A stretch of 64,000 bases of DNA from Maccoyibacter intestinihominis. GTDB lineage: Bacteria; Bacillota; Clostridia; Lachnospirales; Lachnospiraceae. Of this stretch, positions 36,099-44,859 are shown piece after piece; position 1 is the stretch's first letter; the number at the start of each line of letters is the position of its first letter. The notes under the pieces are model-generated. The model was not told the DNA's origin and ran no database searches. It saw only the letters and a program-made list of their open reading frames with translations. A program made the translations under genes and the position numbers. Where the stretch lies: contig NZ_JBBMEX010000013.1 of assembly GCF_040096355.1 (NCBI RefSeq), forward strand, positions 1 to 64,000. Reading direction: 5' to 3'.

Positions 36099-36950
36099 AT
36101 GATTAAAGTTGCATGTGATTATAATATCAAAGAGGACATAGGTTTTATATTAGAATCAGAAAAGATAAATAATATAGAGTTTGCTGAAAGGGCAAAAGTT
36201 TCACGGACTACATTGGAAGGAATAGTGAAAAAAGGCATAGCCAGAGATGATGTCTGCGAAAAAATATATGCTTACGCATATAATAATAAATATAGGATTA
36301 ATTCGGTTAAGGAAGAATTAATAAAAGAAAAATACCGAGATGTATTATTTCATGGCTCTAAGAAGGGTTTGTCAGAAATATCAATTTCTGATTCGAGGGA
36401 GAACTGTGACTTTGGAAAAGGATTTTATCTGGGGGAGACATATAATCAAGCATTGTCGTTTGTATGTGAAAAAGAAAAATCTTGTGTGTATTCGTTTAGA
36501 TATTCGCTTTTGGATTTGAAAATAAAGAAATTTGAATGTGATTTGGAATGGATGCTTGCTATTTGCTATTATAGAGGAACATTGGGAGAATATGTCTCGA
36601 ATTCGATGGTTAGGGAAATAGTGAATGAGATTGAAAAGGCAGATATAGTTATAGCACCGATTGCGGATAACAAGATGTTTTATATTATGGCTCAATTTAC
36701 GGAAGGTGAAATCAATGCTGATGTTGCACTTCATTCATTGTCGGCATCTAAATTGGGACGTCAATTTATTTTTAAAACAGAAAAAGCTTTGCAGAATTTA
36801 GTGCCAATCGAAAAGTATTATTTATCGGTTCCGGAACGTAAAGATTGTAGGAAGGTCTTAAATGAGCGAAGTTATGAAATAGATACAAAATTAAAACTGG
36901 CAAAAAGAGAATTTAAAACAGGTTTGTATATTGAGGAAATATTAAAATGA
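36099..36950 (+). CDS. HTH plus DUF3990-like ADP-ribosyltransferase-fold protein
   Basis: A 283-residue protein. Residues about 20-48 look like an HTH (NNIEFAERAKVSRTTLEGIVKKG). From residue 83, LFHGSKKGL and SRENCDFGKGFYLGETYNQAL match DUF3990, a family with an ART-like H-Y catalytic arrangement (H85, Y110). The gene is far more AT-rich than its ribosomal neighbours and overlaps the next gene by 4 bp. A toxin or signalling transferase paired with the downstream protein is the best inference. Confidence 0.78.
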   Translation: MIKVACDYNIKEDIGFILESEKINNIEFAERAKVSRTTLEGIVKKGIARDDVCEKIYAYAYNNKYRINSVKEELIKEKYRDVLFHGSKKGLSEISISDSRENCDFGKGFYLGETYNQALSFVCEKEKSCVYSFRYSLLDLKIKKFECDLEWMLAICYYRGTLGEYVSNSMVREIVNEIEKADIVIAPIADNKMFYIMAQFTEGEINADVALHSLSASKLGRQFIFKTEKALQNLVPIEKYYLSVPERKDCRKVLNERSYEIDTKLKLAKREFKTGLYIEEILK

Positions 36951-37426
36951 GACAATTTGATCATAACGGATTAATGCTTGCTGAGTATCAAGGAAAATTA
37001 TTTGAACGATCAAATGAATTGGATTGTTCAACAGCGGTATTTATTAGAAGATTTTTACATTCAGATTTATTATCAAAATTAGATTCCAATAATTCATCGT
37101 CTTTATCACTCGATGTGTGCGAGGGAATCAATAGTATTTTAGAACAATTTGGTGACACAGATTATGGGAAAGTGAAATACTCTAAAAGTGCACTGTTTTG
37201 GATAGGGTATATGTATAGATATATTTCATATACAAGGGAACAATCTACAAAATTCATTATGCAGCTTTTCAATTACAGACAAATGAATGATGTTTATTAT
37301 TCGTTTCATACGCAGGATCCGGAGTGGTGTATCAAAAGTTTGTTAGAAATTAATAAGCTGTCGGAAAATATATTTGATAATAATGCCAGATTAAAGCAGA
37401 TTATTAGGGAACACGGGAATTATTAA
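36947..37426 (+). CDS. partner protein of the DUF3990-like gene (putative antitoxin)
   Basis: A 159-residue, soluble, helical protein. It includes LAEYQGKLFERS, STAVFIRRFLHSD, ALFWIGYMYRYISYTRE and YYSFHTQDPEWCIKSLLEI. I do not recognise a named domain. The YHTQD-like segment is reminiscent of small proteins commonly found beside DUF3990 genes. Its start is translationally coupled (ATGA at 36947). An antitoxin role is inferred from position only. Confidence 0.65.
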   Translation: MRQFDHNGLMLAEYQGKLFERSNELDCSTAVFIRRFLHSDLLSKLDSNNSSSLSLDVCEGINSILEQFGDTDYGKVKYSKSALFWIGYMYRYISYTREQSTKFIMQLFNYRQMNDVYYSFHTQDPEWCIKSLLEINKLSENIFDNNARLKQIIREHGNY

Positions 37427-37457
37427 CTTGTATGCATAAAATCGTCCAATCCCCCTC

Positions 37458-37485
37458 TTGACATCCCCATTCCCTATGTTATAAT
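37458..37485 (+). promoter_or_regulatory. sigma-A promoter of the marR-like gene
   Basis: TTGACA (37458-37463), a 16-bp spacer and TATAAT (37480-37485), 62 bp before the ATG. Confidence 0.7.
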
Positions 37486-37490
37486 AAGTC

Positions 37491-37518
37491 TACAAACAGT
37501 TAGTATACAAACAATTAG
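37491..37518 (+). repeat. two direct repeats, probable MarR operator
   Basis: TACAAACAGTTAG (37491-37503) and TACAAACAATTAG (37506-37518), 15 bp apart, just downstream of the -10. The position suits autorepression by the encoded MarR protein. Confidence 0.5.
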
Positions 37519-37547
37519 CATGCCAATACAAAAACAAAGGAGCCACT

Positions 37548-38003
37548 ATGGAAAATTCCCTACACTACAAACTGCGGATCTGCCATACGAACTGTCAGAA
37601 AAGCATTGTTATAGATATCAAGAGCAAAACCGATTTAAGACCCGGTGAACCCAAAATCCTGGAATTTTTAGCGGAGCATGAGCCATGTGAACAGAAAGTT
37701 ATTGCGGCAGGCTGTAATCTGGATTCAGCATCGGTAACAGGAATTTTAGGAAGAATGGAAAAACGTGAACTGATAAAACGGGAAACAAAAAACGGAAATC
37801 GCAGGTCGTTGTATGTTTCAAGGACAGAACATGGAGAACAAATGACAGAAGTGGTGGAAGAGACATTTACATTCGTGGACAAGCGGGCAGTGGAAGGGCT
37901 GACAAAAGCGGAGGTCAAAGAACTGGAACGTTTGTTAGAGCGGGTAAGTCAGAATCTTGTGGCTCTATCGGAGGAACAAAAGAATGAAGAGCGAACTACA
38001 TAA
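37548..38003 (+). CDS. MarR family transcriptional regulator
   Basis: A 151-residue winged-helix regulator. The recognition region is NLDSASVTGILGRMEKRELIKRE with the wing GNRRSLYVSRTEHG. It has several cysteines early (CHTNCQ) and in CEQKVIAAGC, which could sense redox state. AAGGAG precedes the ATG. It overlaps the next gene by 20 bp. Confidence 0.9.
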   Translation: MENSLHYKLRICHTNCQKSIVIDIKSKTDLRPGEPKILEFLAEHEPCEQKVIAAGCNLDSASVTGILGRMEKRELIKRETKNGNRRSLYVSRTEHGEQMTEVVEETFTFVDKRAVEGLTKAEVKELERLLERVSQNLVALSEEQKNEERTT

Positions 38004-38670
38004 AAAAATCAGAGAAGAAAACTATGCGATAAGATTCCTTGTCTATATCGTGGGATTGTTTATTATGACATTGGGAATTTCATTATCGGTCAAATCGAAT
38101 CTGGGCGTGTCGCCGGTCAGCTCTATCCCATATACCATCACCTGTATCACAGGGCTTGAAATGGGAAAGGCAACGATACTTTTTCATATCGTGCTGGTCG
38201 TGATGCAGATACTCATTTTAAGAAAAGCCTTTCAGATGAAAAACCTGTTGCAGGTCGTCGTCGGAGTCATCTTTGGTTACTTTACCACCTTTTCAAATTA
38301 TCTGTTTTCCTTTTTGCCAACGCCGGAGCATATGACGGTGCGGCTGCTGATGATGCTTGGCAGCACGGTACTGATTGCGGTGGGAATCTTTTTTTATCTG
38401 CCGGCAGACATCGTGCCGTTAGCGGGGGAAGGAGCGATGAAAGCAGTATCGGATACAATGCATATCGCATTTAATAAAGTAAAAGTCGGATTTGATATTT
38501 CTATGGTTATTATTTCGCTGATATCCTGTCTGGTGGCATTGGGAACGCTTGGCTCAGTCGGGGTCGGAACCATCATAGCAGCAGTGCTGGTCGGTTCGGT
38601 ACTTGGAGTCATTACCGGATGGTTTGGTGAAAAACGCGATAAGATCTTACAAGGAACGCCTTCTGAATAG
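37984..38670 (+). CDS. YczE/DUF6198-type membrane protein
   Basis: A 228-residue polytopic membrane protein with about five helices. GLFIMTLGISLSVKSNLGVSPVSSIPYTI is the typical N-terminal signature of YczE/YitT-like families. ATG 37984 is chosen because GGAGG lies 7-12 bases upstream. It is co-transcribed with marR and is likely its target. Function is unknown. Confidence 0.82.
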   Translation: MKSELHKKIREENYAIRFLVYIVGLFIMTLGISLSVKSNLGVSPVSSIPYTITCITGLEMGKATILFHIVLVVMQILILRKAFQMKNLLQVVVGVIFGYFTTFSNYLFSFLPTPEHMTVRLLMMLGSTVLIAVGIFFYLPADIVPLAGEGAMKAVSDTMHIAFNKVKVGFDISMVIISLISCLVALGTLGSVGVGTIIAAVLVGSVLGVITGWFGEKRDKILQGTPSE

Positions 38671-38699
38671 TTTCATATACTGAAACTATGGGAGGCGTT
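38655..38699 (+). promoter_or_regulatory. hairpin overlapping the dpaA ribosome-binding site
   Basis: ATAGTTTC (38667-38674) and GAAACTAT (38682-38689), with outer AACGCCT/AGGCGTT (38655-38661/38693-38699). The right arm includes GGGAGG, the dpaA ribosome site, and the left arm covers the end of the previous gene. It may terminate the upstream operon or gate dpaA translation. Confidence 0.6.
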
Positions 38700-38704
38700 T
38701 CTAT

Positions 38705-39493
38705 ATGGAAAAAAACGTATTATGTGTCAAAAACCGGGATGCAAGGCAGCAGTACCTTGCACAGATGTTACTTGAAGATGGTTGTCAGGTTACGCTTTGC
38801 GAAGAAAAATGCCGGGAACTTGGCGAATATGAACTGGTACTGCTTCCGGTAGTGACGGCAAAGTTAGATTTAAAGCAGATGATATGCCAACTTCAGAAAG
38901 GACAGCGTGTTTTTGGCGGTAATCTCCCGGAGTTTTTTCAGGATGCCTGCATGGAAAAAGGCGTAAGCTGTTATGATTATATGGAAGAAGAGACGATTGC
39001 AGTAAAAAATGCAGTTGCAACGGCAGAAGGAGCAATTGCCGAGGCAATCTGTTTTTCGGAGGAGACCTTGTATGGTGCAAAAGTGTTAGTAACAGGATAT
39101 GGAAGATGCGGAAGAGTCCTTGCAGACCGGCTCTGCGGGATGCGGTGTGAAGTCACCGTATTAGAACAGGAACCGGAAAAAAGGGCGATCGCAGAAATCA
39201 GCGGCTGCCATAGTGTTCAAAATATAGAAGAGATCCTGACAGAACACACGGCAGGAGAGTATCGCTTCTTATTTAACACGGTTCCGGTGAGGATATGGAA
39301 GGAAGCTGCGTTAAAAGAACTTCCGGCAGGAATGACGATCATAGATATCGCATCCGGCGGGGGCGGCGTGGATCATGACTACTGTCAGTGCCACGGTATC
39401 CGGGCGAAGCTCTGTCCGGGGCTTCCGGGAAAATATGCACCAAAGACATCGGCAAAAATTTTGCATGAATATATTGTAGAGCAATGCAGATAG
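38705..39493 (+). CDS. dpaA: dipicolinate synthase subunit A
   Basis: A 262-residue Rossmann-fold protein of the SpoVFA family, making the spore-core chelator dipicolinic acid from the lysine-pathway intermediate. The NAD(P) loop is VTGYGRCGRVLADRL. The end GLPGKYAPKTSAKILHEYI is characteristic. It is followed 9 bp later by subunit B. It implies a spore-forming host and mother-cell expression. Confidence 0.93.
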   Translation: MEKNVLCVKNRDARQQYLAQMLLEDGCQVTLCEEKCRELGEYELVLLPVVTAKLDLKQMICQLQKGQRVFGGNLPEFFQDACMEKGVSCYDYMEEETIAVKNAVATAEGAIAEAICFSEETLYGAKVLVTGYGRCGRVLADRLCGMRCEVTVLEQEPEKRAIAEISGCHSVQNIEEILTEHTAGEYRFLFNTVPVRIWKEAALKELPAGMTIIDIASGGGGVDHDYCQCHGIRAKLCPGLPGKYAPKTSAKILHEYIVEQCR

Positions 39494-39502
39494 GAGGAGC
39501 AT

Positions 39503-40093
39503 ATGGAGACGGAAAAAAGCTGTAAGATAGGTTTTGCAATAACCGGTTCCTTTTGTACCCATGAAAAAATAAAAGAAATCATACAAGACATGGTTGATGA
39601 TGGTATGGACATCATCCCGATTTTTTCGGAAAACGTACAGACCATAGACAGTCGTTTTGGAAAAGCAGAAGTATTTACCGAACAAATAGAAGAAATGACA
39701 GGGCATATGGGCATACGTTCCATACAGGCTGCAGAGCCGATCGGACCGAACGGAAATCTGGATGCAATGGTCATTGCACCCTGTACCGGAAATACAATGG
39801 CAAAATTATGCGGCGGTATTACCGATACGCCTGTTTTGATGGCAGCCAAGGCACATCTTAGAAATGAAAGACCGCTGATTCTTGCAGTTTCTACGAATGA
39901 TGCACTGGGTATTAATTTTCGGAATCTTGGAATGTTAGCCAATATGAAAAACATCTATTTGGTGCCGTTTGGACAGGATAATTATGAAAAAAAACCCAAG
40001 TCCATGATTGCACATGTAGAGCTGATACCGGACACAATCAAAGAAGCGTTGCAGGGCAGACAGCTTCAACCGATGGTACGCTCGCCTTTTTGA
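39503..40093 (+). CDS. dpaB: dipicolinate synthase subunit B
   Basis: A 196-residue flavoprotein-like (Dfp/UbiX fold) SpoVFB subunit. It shows IGFAITGSFCTHEKI, VIAPCTGNTMAKLCGGITDTPVLMAAKAHLRN and PLILAVSTNDALG, matching the family. The pair DpaA-DpaB is sufficient for dipicolinate synthesis in characterised Firmicutes. Confidence 0.94.
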   Translation: METEKSCKIGFAITGSFCTHEKIKEIIQDMVDDGMDIIPIFSENVQTIDSRFGKAEVFTEQIEEMTGHMGIRSIQAAEPIGPNGNLDAMVIAPCTGNTMAKLCGGITDTPVLMAAKAHLRNERPLILAVSTNDALGINFRNLGMLANMKNIYLVPFGQDNYEKKPKSMIAHVELIPDTIKEALQGRQLQPMVRSPF

Positions 40094-40184
40094 CGTAAAA
40101 ACATTGGAAATATAGATAGAATAGACAAAAAAGAAGGAAAAAATATGACATAATGACATAAAGAAGAAAAAGCAGAAAATATTT

Positions 40185-40213
40185 TTGAAATTCCTACGAT
40201 ATCGTAGTATAAT
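40185..40213 (+). promoter_or_regulatory. promoter with perfect palindrome filling the spacer
   Basis: TTGAAA (40185-40190), a 17-bp spacer and TATAAT (40208-40213). The spacer holds the perfect 14-bp palindrome CTACGATATCGTAG (40194-40207). A repressor bound there would cover both promoter boxes. The half-site CTACGA resembles BlaI/MecI-type operators, but the regulator is not in this window. Confidence 0.75.
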
Positions 40214-40249
40214 AGAATCAATAGAAAGTTATGGAACGGAGGATGAAGC

Positions 40250-41053
40250 ATGGGCATGAATATCTCAGATTTTTTTGACATGGATGTATTGATTCAGATT
40301 TTGACAGACTGGTCCACTGCAACGGGAATTGGAATTATCGCTGTTGATGAAAAGGGCGAATATATGATGGACCCGATTGGCTGGAAAGATTTCTGTATGA
40401 AATACACAAGAGGAACAAAGGAAGGATTACGCCGATGTGTAAAATGTGATCAGGAAGGTCAGGGAGTATATTTCTGTCATGCAGGACTGATAGATTTTAC
40501 GGCAGACATCAAGATTGGTGATCATTTTATCGGAAAATTAGTCGGAGGACAGGTATTACCACAGCCACCTGATGAAGAGCATTTCCGTAATCTTGCTGTA
40601 GAGCTTGGAATCGACCCGGATGAGTATATCGAAGCATTGCAGGATATTACCGTTAGAACCGAGGAAGAGATCCGTGCTTCAGCAAAACTGTTAGACGAGG
40701 TAGTCAATATCGTTGTGAACTCCCAGTATGTACGGAAAAAAGACGAAGACTTAATCTTAATCTTTGATCAGGAGATTGATAAGGCATCCGACCTAATCCG
40801 TGAGATCAACGGCAAGTCCTGTGAACTGGATAAGATTGAAGGCCGTCAGAGAATCCTCGGATTGAATGCATCCATTGAAGCTGCAAGAGCCGGAGAATTC
40901 GGAAAAGGATTCAGTGTAGTAGCAAAAGAAGTTGGAGACTTAGCAACAAGTTCAGGAACGATCAATAAGTCTATCAAAGAATCATTAAAGAATCTGACTA
41001 CAGTTATTGATAAGATGGAAGAGTCCAAGAGCAAATCTGAGAAAGAAGACTAG
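40250..41053 (+). CDS. PocR-domain/methyl-accepting chemotaxis-like fusion
   Basis: A 267-residue soluble protein. Residues about 5-165 form a PocR ligand domain with TDWSTATGIGIIAVD and clustered cysteines RRCVKCDQEGQGVYFCHAGL. The rest is a short coiled coil with the chemoreceptor tip GLNASIEAARAGEFGKGFSVVAKEVGDLA. There is no transmembrane helix and the signalling hairpin is much shorter than in full receptors. It is likely a cytoplasmic sensor feeding CheA/CheW or another partner. It has its own operator-controlled promoter and terminator. Confidence 0.85.
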   Translation: MGMNISDFFDMDVLIQILTDWSTATGIGIIAVDEKGEYMMDPIGWKDFCMKYTRGTKEGLRRCVKCDQEGQGVYFCHAGLIDFTADIKIGDHFIGKLVGGQVLPQPPDEEHFRNLAVELGIDPDEYIEALQDITVRTEEEIRASAKLLDEVVNIVVNSQYVRKKDEDLILIFDQEIDKASDLIREINGKSCELDKIEGRQRILGLNASIEAARAGEFGKGFSVVAKEVGDLATSSGTINKSIKESLKNLTTVIDKMEESKSKSEKED

Positions 41054-41072
41054 AAATCAGAACAGAAAATAC

Positions 41073-41103
41073 CCCCACCATTTGAGAATGGTGGGGATTT
41101 TTT
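41073..41103. terminator. bidirectional terminator between the PocR fusion and asnB
   Basis: CCCCACCATT (41073-41082) pairs perfectly with AATGGTGGGG (41087-41096), followed by A and six T residues on the plus strand. The A-rich left side gives a usable U run for the convergent asnB transcript. Confidence 0.88.
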
Positions 41104-41119
41104 GCTCTATAGGAAGCAT

Positions 41120-42973
41120 TTATAAAAGGATTGTAACCTGATACTTTTTTAACCAATAGTTGATCTGCAACAGATAAGCAGTCATCTGCGGTCCTGCCAT
41201 AAGCTGACCGTACCATGGAGCACCGTAGTCCTTTGGATGATCTAAGAAAAGCAGCACTGTTTCTTTGTCCACAAGCTGTAAGATCGGTTCGTTTGCGGAG
41301 GACAGGACATCTTTTAAGCGTTCACAAAGCAGTGCTTCATAAGCAGGGTGGTAAGTCTTCGGATAAGGACTTTTTTTGCGGAAAAGGATCTCATCCGGCA
41401 GCAGTCCCTTAGAAGCCTGTCGGAGCACGTTTTTCACGGTTCCGTCTTTCGCTTTCATTTCCCACGGAACATTAAAAATATATTCTACAAGAGCACGGTC
41501 CGCAAATGGAACACGGGCTTCTAAACCGGAATGCATGCTGGTGCGGTCCATGCGGTTTAAAAGAGTCTGCATAAAATAACGGATATTTAAGTAACCGATC
41601 CTGCGGCGGTTCGATTCGATTTCATCTTCGGTCGGTAAAACCGCAATTTCAGATACCGAAGTATCATAGATTTTTTGCACATATTTTTCCATCTGTAAGG
41701 CATCAAGAAGTGAACCGGATAACAGGGACTGTCTTGGGGTAAGCGACGGAGTCCACGGAAACGTATTGCTCTTTAAGAATTCTTCACGATGGAACCATGG
41801 ATAGCCGCCAAAGACTTCATCCGCACATTCGCCGGTCAAAACCACCTTGTGGCTCTTGCTGACCTCCCTGCAAAAATAGAGAAGGGAAGAGTCAATATCT
41901 GCCATGCATGGGAGGTCATGGGCATCGACCGATTCATAGAGCAGATCCGCCTGCGTCCGGTTGTCACAGGTCAGATAGTGATGGTTGCTCTTTAGGAAAT
42001 CCACCATTTTTTTCACAAAAGGAGCATCCTGGGACGGCTGGAAGCTGTTGGACTTAAAATATTTGTCATTGTCTTTAAAATCAAAAGAAAATGTAGTCAG
42101 CTGTACCCCTTTTTTTCTTAATTCTGCGGCGCAGACCGCTGAAACGACACTCGAATCCACGCCACCGGAAAGGAACGTGCAGACCGGAACATCCGAGACA
42201 AGCTGACGGCGGATGGCATCGGTCAGAAGAAAACGCGTCTTTTCGATCGTATCTTCATAGGAATCGCGATGCGGCATCGAAGAGAGCCGCCAGTAATTTG
42301 TAAACTGCGTGCCATAGCGGTTATGCGACAGATAAAAGCCCGGTTTTAATTCGTGAATATTGCGAAAGACTGCACTGCCGGGACTTCTTGCAGGCCCCAG
42401 GGAAAAAATCTCGTTTAAACCATCAGAATCGACGGCAGCCTCGACACCCGGATAGCAGAACAATCCCTTGATTTCCGAAGAAAAGATCAAGGTGTCATTT
42501 AAAAAGGTATAAAACAGCGGTTTGACACCAAAATAGTCACGAAAGAGATAAATCGTTTCGTGACGTTCATCATATACGGCAAATGAAAAGATACCGTCTA
42601 CCTGTTTTACAAAGTCAGGACCGTATTCTAAAAAAGACAACAGCAGAACTTCCGTATCCGAGGTAGTACGGAAAGTATAGCCCAAAGAAGCAAGCTGCTG
42701 TTTTAGGTCCGGCAGATTATAAATCTCACCATTGAAGATCATCTGATACGAAAATCCGCCTGTTTCATATACCATCGGCTGGGAGCCAGTCTTTAAGTCG
42801 ATAATGGACAATCTGGTATGGGCAAGACCACAGCGTTTTGACAGGGCGAAGCCACATTCGTCAGGCCCTCTGTGAAAGAGAGATGTTGTCATATGTTTAA
42901 GAATCTGCTGATATTCTGCCCGGTTCGCAGAGTAGTCAGCATAGGGGTTAAAAAAACCTGAAATACTGCACAT
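41120..42973 (-). CDS. asnB: asparagine synthase (glutamine-hydrolysing)
   Basis: A 617-residue two-domain enzyme. Cys2 after the initiator Met (MCSISGF) is the glutaminase nucleophile, and the class II GATase motif MIFNGEIYN follows. The synthetase domain has the ATP pyrophosphatase loop FLSGGVDSSVVSAV. It makes asparagine from aspartate and glutamine. It is monocistronic and divergent from the HAD gene. Confidence 0.95.
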   Translation of the reverse strand: MCSISGFFNPYADYSANRAEYQQILKHMTTSLFHRGPDECGFALSKRCGLAHTRLSIIDLKTGSQPMVYETGGFSYQMIFNGEIYNLPDLKQQLASLGYTFRTTSDTEVLLLSFLEYGPDFVKQVDGIFSFAVYDERHETIYLFRDYFGVKPLFYTFLNDTLIFSSEIKGLFCYPGVEAAVDSDGLNEIFSLGPARSPGSAVFRNIHELKPGFYLSHNRYGTQFTNYWRLSSMPHRDSYEDTIEKTRFLLTDAIRRQLVSDVPVCTFLSGGVDSSVVSAVCAAELRKKGVQLTTFSFDFKDNDKYFKSNSFQPSQDAPFVKKMVDFLKSNHHYLTCDNRTQADLLYESVDAHDLPCMADIDSSLLYFCREVSKSHKVVLTGECADEVFGGYPWFHREEFLKSNTFPWTPSLTPRQSLLSGSLLDALQMEKYVQKIYDTSVSEIAVLPTEDEIESNRRRIGYLNIRYFMQTLLNRMDRTSMHSGLEARVPFADRALVEYIFNVPWEMKAKDGTVKNVLRQASKGLLPDEILFRKKSPYPKTYHPAYEALLCERLKDVLSSANEPILQLVDKETVLLFLDHPKDYGAPWYGQLMAGPQMTAYLLQINYWLKKYQVTILL

Positions 42974-43087
42974 AGTTACTCCTGAAAAAAGAATTTTCTA
43001 TTAGTTTATGAAAAAATGGTGAGGAGTATGCAGTGGACTATGGTATAATAGAAATATAAAGGACACTATAGAATAAAGGGTGATTGT

Positions 43088-43888
43088 ATGATCAAATTAA
43101 TCGCAACTGATGTAGATGGAACGCTTTGCAGAATCAGTACACCAAAGATCCATGAGGGATATTATGCGGCAGTACGAAAACTGCTGGATAAAGGAGTACG
43201 GTTTGCAGCTGCAAGCGGACGCCAGTATCCGGCACTGGCACGCCTTTTTGAACCGGTACATGAGGAACTGCTTTATATAGCTGATAATGGAGCACATGTG
43301 CGGGTGGAAAATAAAGATTTGTATGTTTCAAAAATGGATTTAGAGACATCCCATGAGCTGGTACGGGATGTGCGGGCGATTGGAAACGGATGTGAATGTG
43401 CATACTGCGTGGCAGGAATTGCATATTTTTCACCACAGGACAAAACAGTCTATCAGATTATGAAAGACAACATGCTCTATGAGTGTCGTATGGTGGATTC
43501 GTTAGAAGAACTTAAAGAGCCCTGTATCAAACTGACGGTTTTTCATCCGACAGATGCAGAAGGAGTGACTGCAAAGACCTTTGTTCCCAAATGGGAGGAC
43601 CGCCTGCAGCTTGCATGCTCCGGTTTTACTTATGTCGATGTGATGAATAAGGGAACGAATAAGGGAAATTCCTTAAAAATGATACAGGACTACTATGGTA
43701 TTTCACCGGAAGAAACGATGACATTCGGAGATAATATCAATGACTTACAGATGTTTGAAAACGCTTATTACAGCTATGCGGTGGGAGATGCCAGACAGGA
43801 AGTCATCGACAGTGCACGTTTTACGGCACCGCCAATGAAAGAGGACGGAGTCCTTCAGGTCCTTGAAAAACTGATCGATACATTATAG
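43088..43888 (+). CDS. Cof-type HAD family phosphatase
   Basis: A 266-residue HAD IIB hydrolase. Motif I is IATDVDGTL, motif II is AASGR, Lys in MNKGTNKGNSLK, and motif IV is TFGDNINDLQMFE. These act on small phosphorylated metabolites such as sugar phosphates or flavins, and the substrate is unknown. An extended -10 promoter (TGGTATAAT, 43041-43049) lies upstream. Confidence 0.93.
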   Translation: MIKLIATDVDGTLCRISTPKIHEGYYAAVRKLLDKGVRFAAASGRQYPALARLFEPVHEELLYIADNGAHVRVENKDLYVSKMDLETSHELVRDVRAIGNGCECAYCVAGIAYFSPQDKTVYQIMKDNMLYECRMVDSLEELKEPCIKLTVFHPTDAEGVTAKTFVPKWEDRLQLACSGFTYVDVMNKGTNKGNSLKMIQDYYGISPEETMTFGDNINDLQMFENAYYSYAVGDARQEVIDSARFTAPPMKEDGVLQVLEKLIDTL

Positions 43889-43908
43889 GGCAATCGGTTT
43901 GCAGATTA

Positions 43909-44613
43909 TTAATAATAAATCGTATATTTGCCATCGATGGACTCGTTCAGAGAGGATGAGATCCATTCGGTGGCTTTATCTACGTCTCTTGCTTCAAAAT
44001 AATTGCATAACGTATCGCTGTTAGCGTAGAGCTGTTCAATGCCATACATCCGGCAGAAACGCTCCCACAGTGAAATAACCGGTACTTTAAATGAAGTAAA
44101 GATCAAAGGGATCAGGGTATTTCCTGATAAAAATGCCAGTTCATGCTGAAAACGGAAAGCAAATTCTGCTGCTTCAGAAGTGGTTTTTGCGGTTTTCAGT
44201 GCCTCTACATAACTTCTTAGCAGATGGATTTCTTCATCTTTAGCTTCCGGCAGCCAGAGCCGGATCGCAAGGGAGTCTAAAGCAATACGAAGCTCTAAGA
44301 TAGAGCGGACTTCCGCTTCACGGAGAATCCCGCCATTATAATTCATGATCGACATCAGGGTATCCATCGTACCGTCTCTGCGGTAATCAGCAACAAAGGT
44401 GCCGACACGCGGTTTGATGATCAAAAAGCCTTTTCTGGCAAGTTCCGTAATGCCGGAGTTGACGACCGCACGGCTGACCTGCATGGATTCTGCCAGTTCA
44501 CGTTCCGGCGGAAGTTTTTCTCCAACCATCAGTCTTCCGGACAGGATCATCGTCTCTAATTCCTGTATAAATAATTCCTTTAATGAAGGTGCATTCAGTT
44601 TTGAAAATTCCAT
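43909..44613 (-). CDS. FadR-subfamily GntR transcriptional regulator
   Basis: A 234-residue regulator. The N-terminal GntR HTH is GEKLPPERELAESMQVSRAVVNSGITELARKG, and an all-helical FCD ligand domain covers the rest. FadR-type proteins bind small organic acids. A TGGTATGACCA-type operator lies 28 bp upstream of its start and a second lies before hypB, so it probably represses both itself and the divergent hyp operon. Confidence 0.92.
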   Translation of the reverse strand: MEFSKLNAPSLKELFIQELETMILSGRLMVGEKLPPERELAESMQVSRAVVNSGITELARKGFLIIKPRVGTFVADYRRDGTMDTLMSIMNYNGGILREAEVRSILELRIALDSLAIRLWLPEAKDEEIHLLRSYVEALKTAKTTSEAAEFAFRFQHELAFLSGNTLIPLIFTSFKVPVISLWERFCRMYGIEQLYANSDTLCNYFEARDVDKATEWISSSLNESIDGKYTIYY

Positions 44614-44640
44614 TTGTAAAAATCACTTCCTTTTCTGATT

Positions 44641-44653
44641 GTGGTATGACCAC
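44641..44653. promoter_or_regulatory. FadR/GntR-type operator 1
   Basis: GTGGTATGACCAC has symmetrical TGGT/ACCA half-sites around ATG. It lies just upstream of the FadR-like gene, which suggests autoregulation. Confidence 0.75.
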
Positions 44654-44803
44654 GTTCCAGATACCATTATATTGTAAAATATGACGGAAATCAAGAAAAA
44701 AATCAAGCAAAAATATGAAAAAAATACCGGAAATGTGCCATGTTAACCTTGACGAACTTAAAGTATTCGTGTTAAACTTTTGACAAAGAGCAAACTGTTA
44801 TTC

Positions 44804-44816
44804 TGGTATGACCAGA
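44804..44816. promoter_or_regulatory. FadR/GntR-type operator 2 before hypB
   Basis: CTGGTATGACCAG shares the TGGTATGACCA core with operator 1. A TTGACA box (44781-44786) lies 17 bp upstream, so the site would cover the -10 region of the hypB promoter. Confidence 0.75.
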
Positions 44817-44859
44817 GAAAAACAGGAAGATGGTACCATAGATGAAGGAGGAATAGAGA

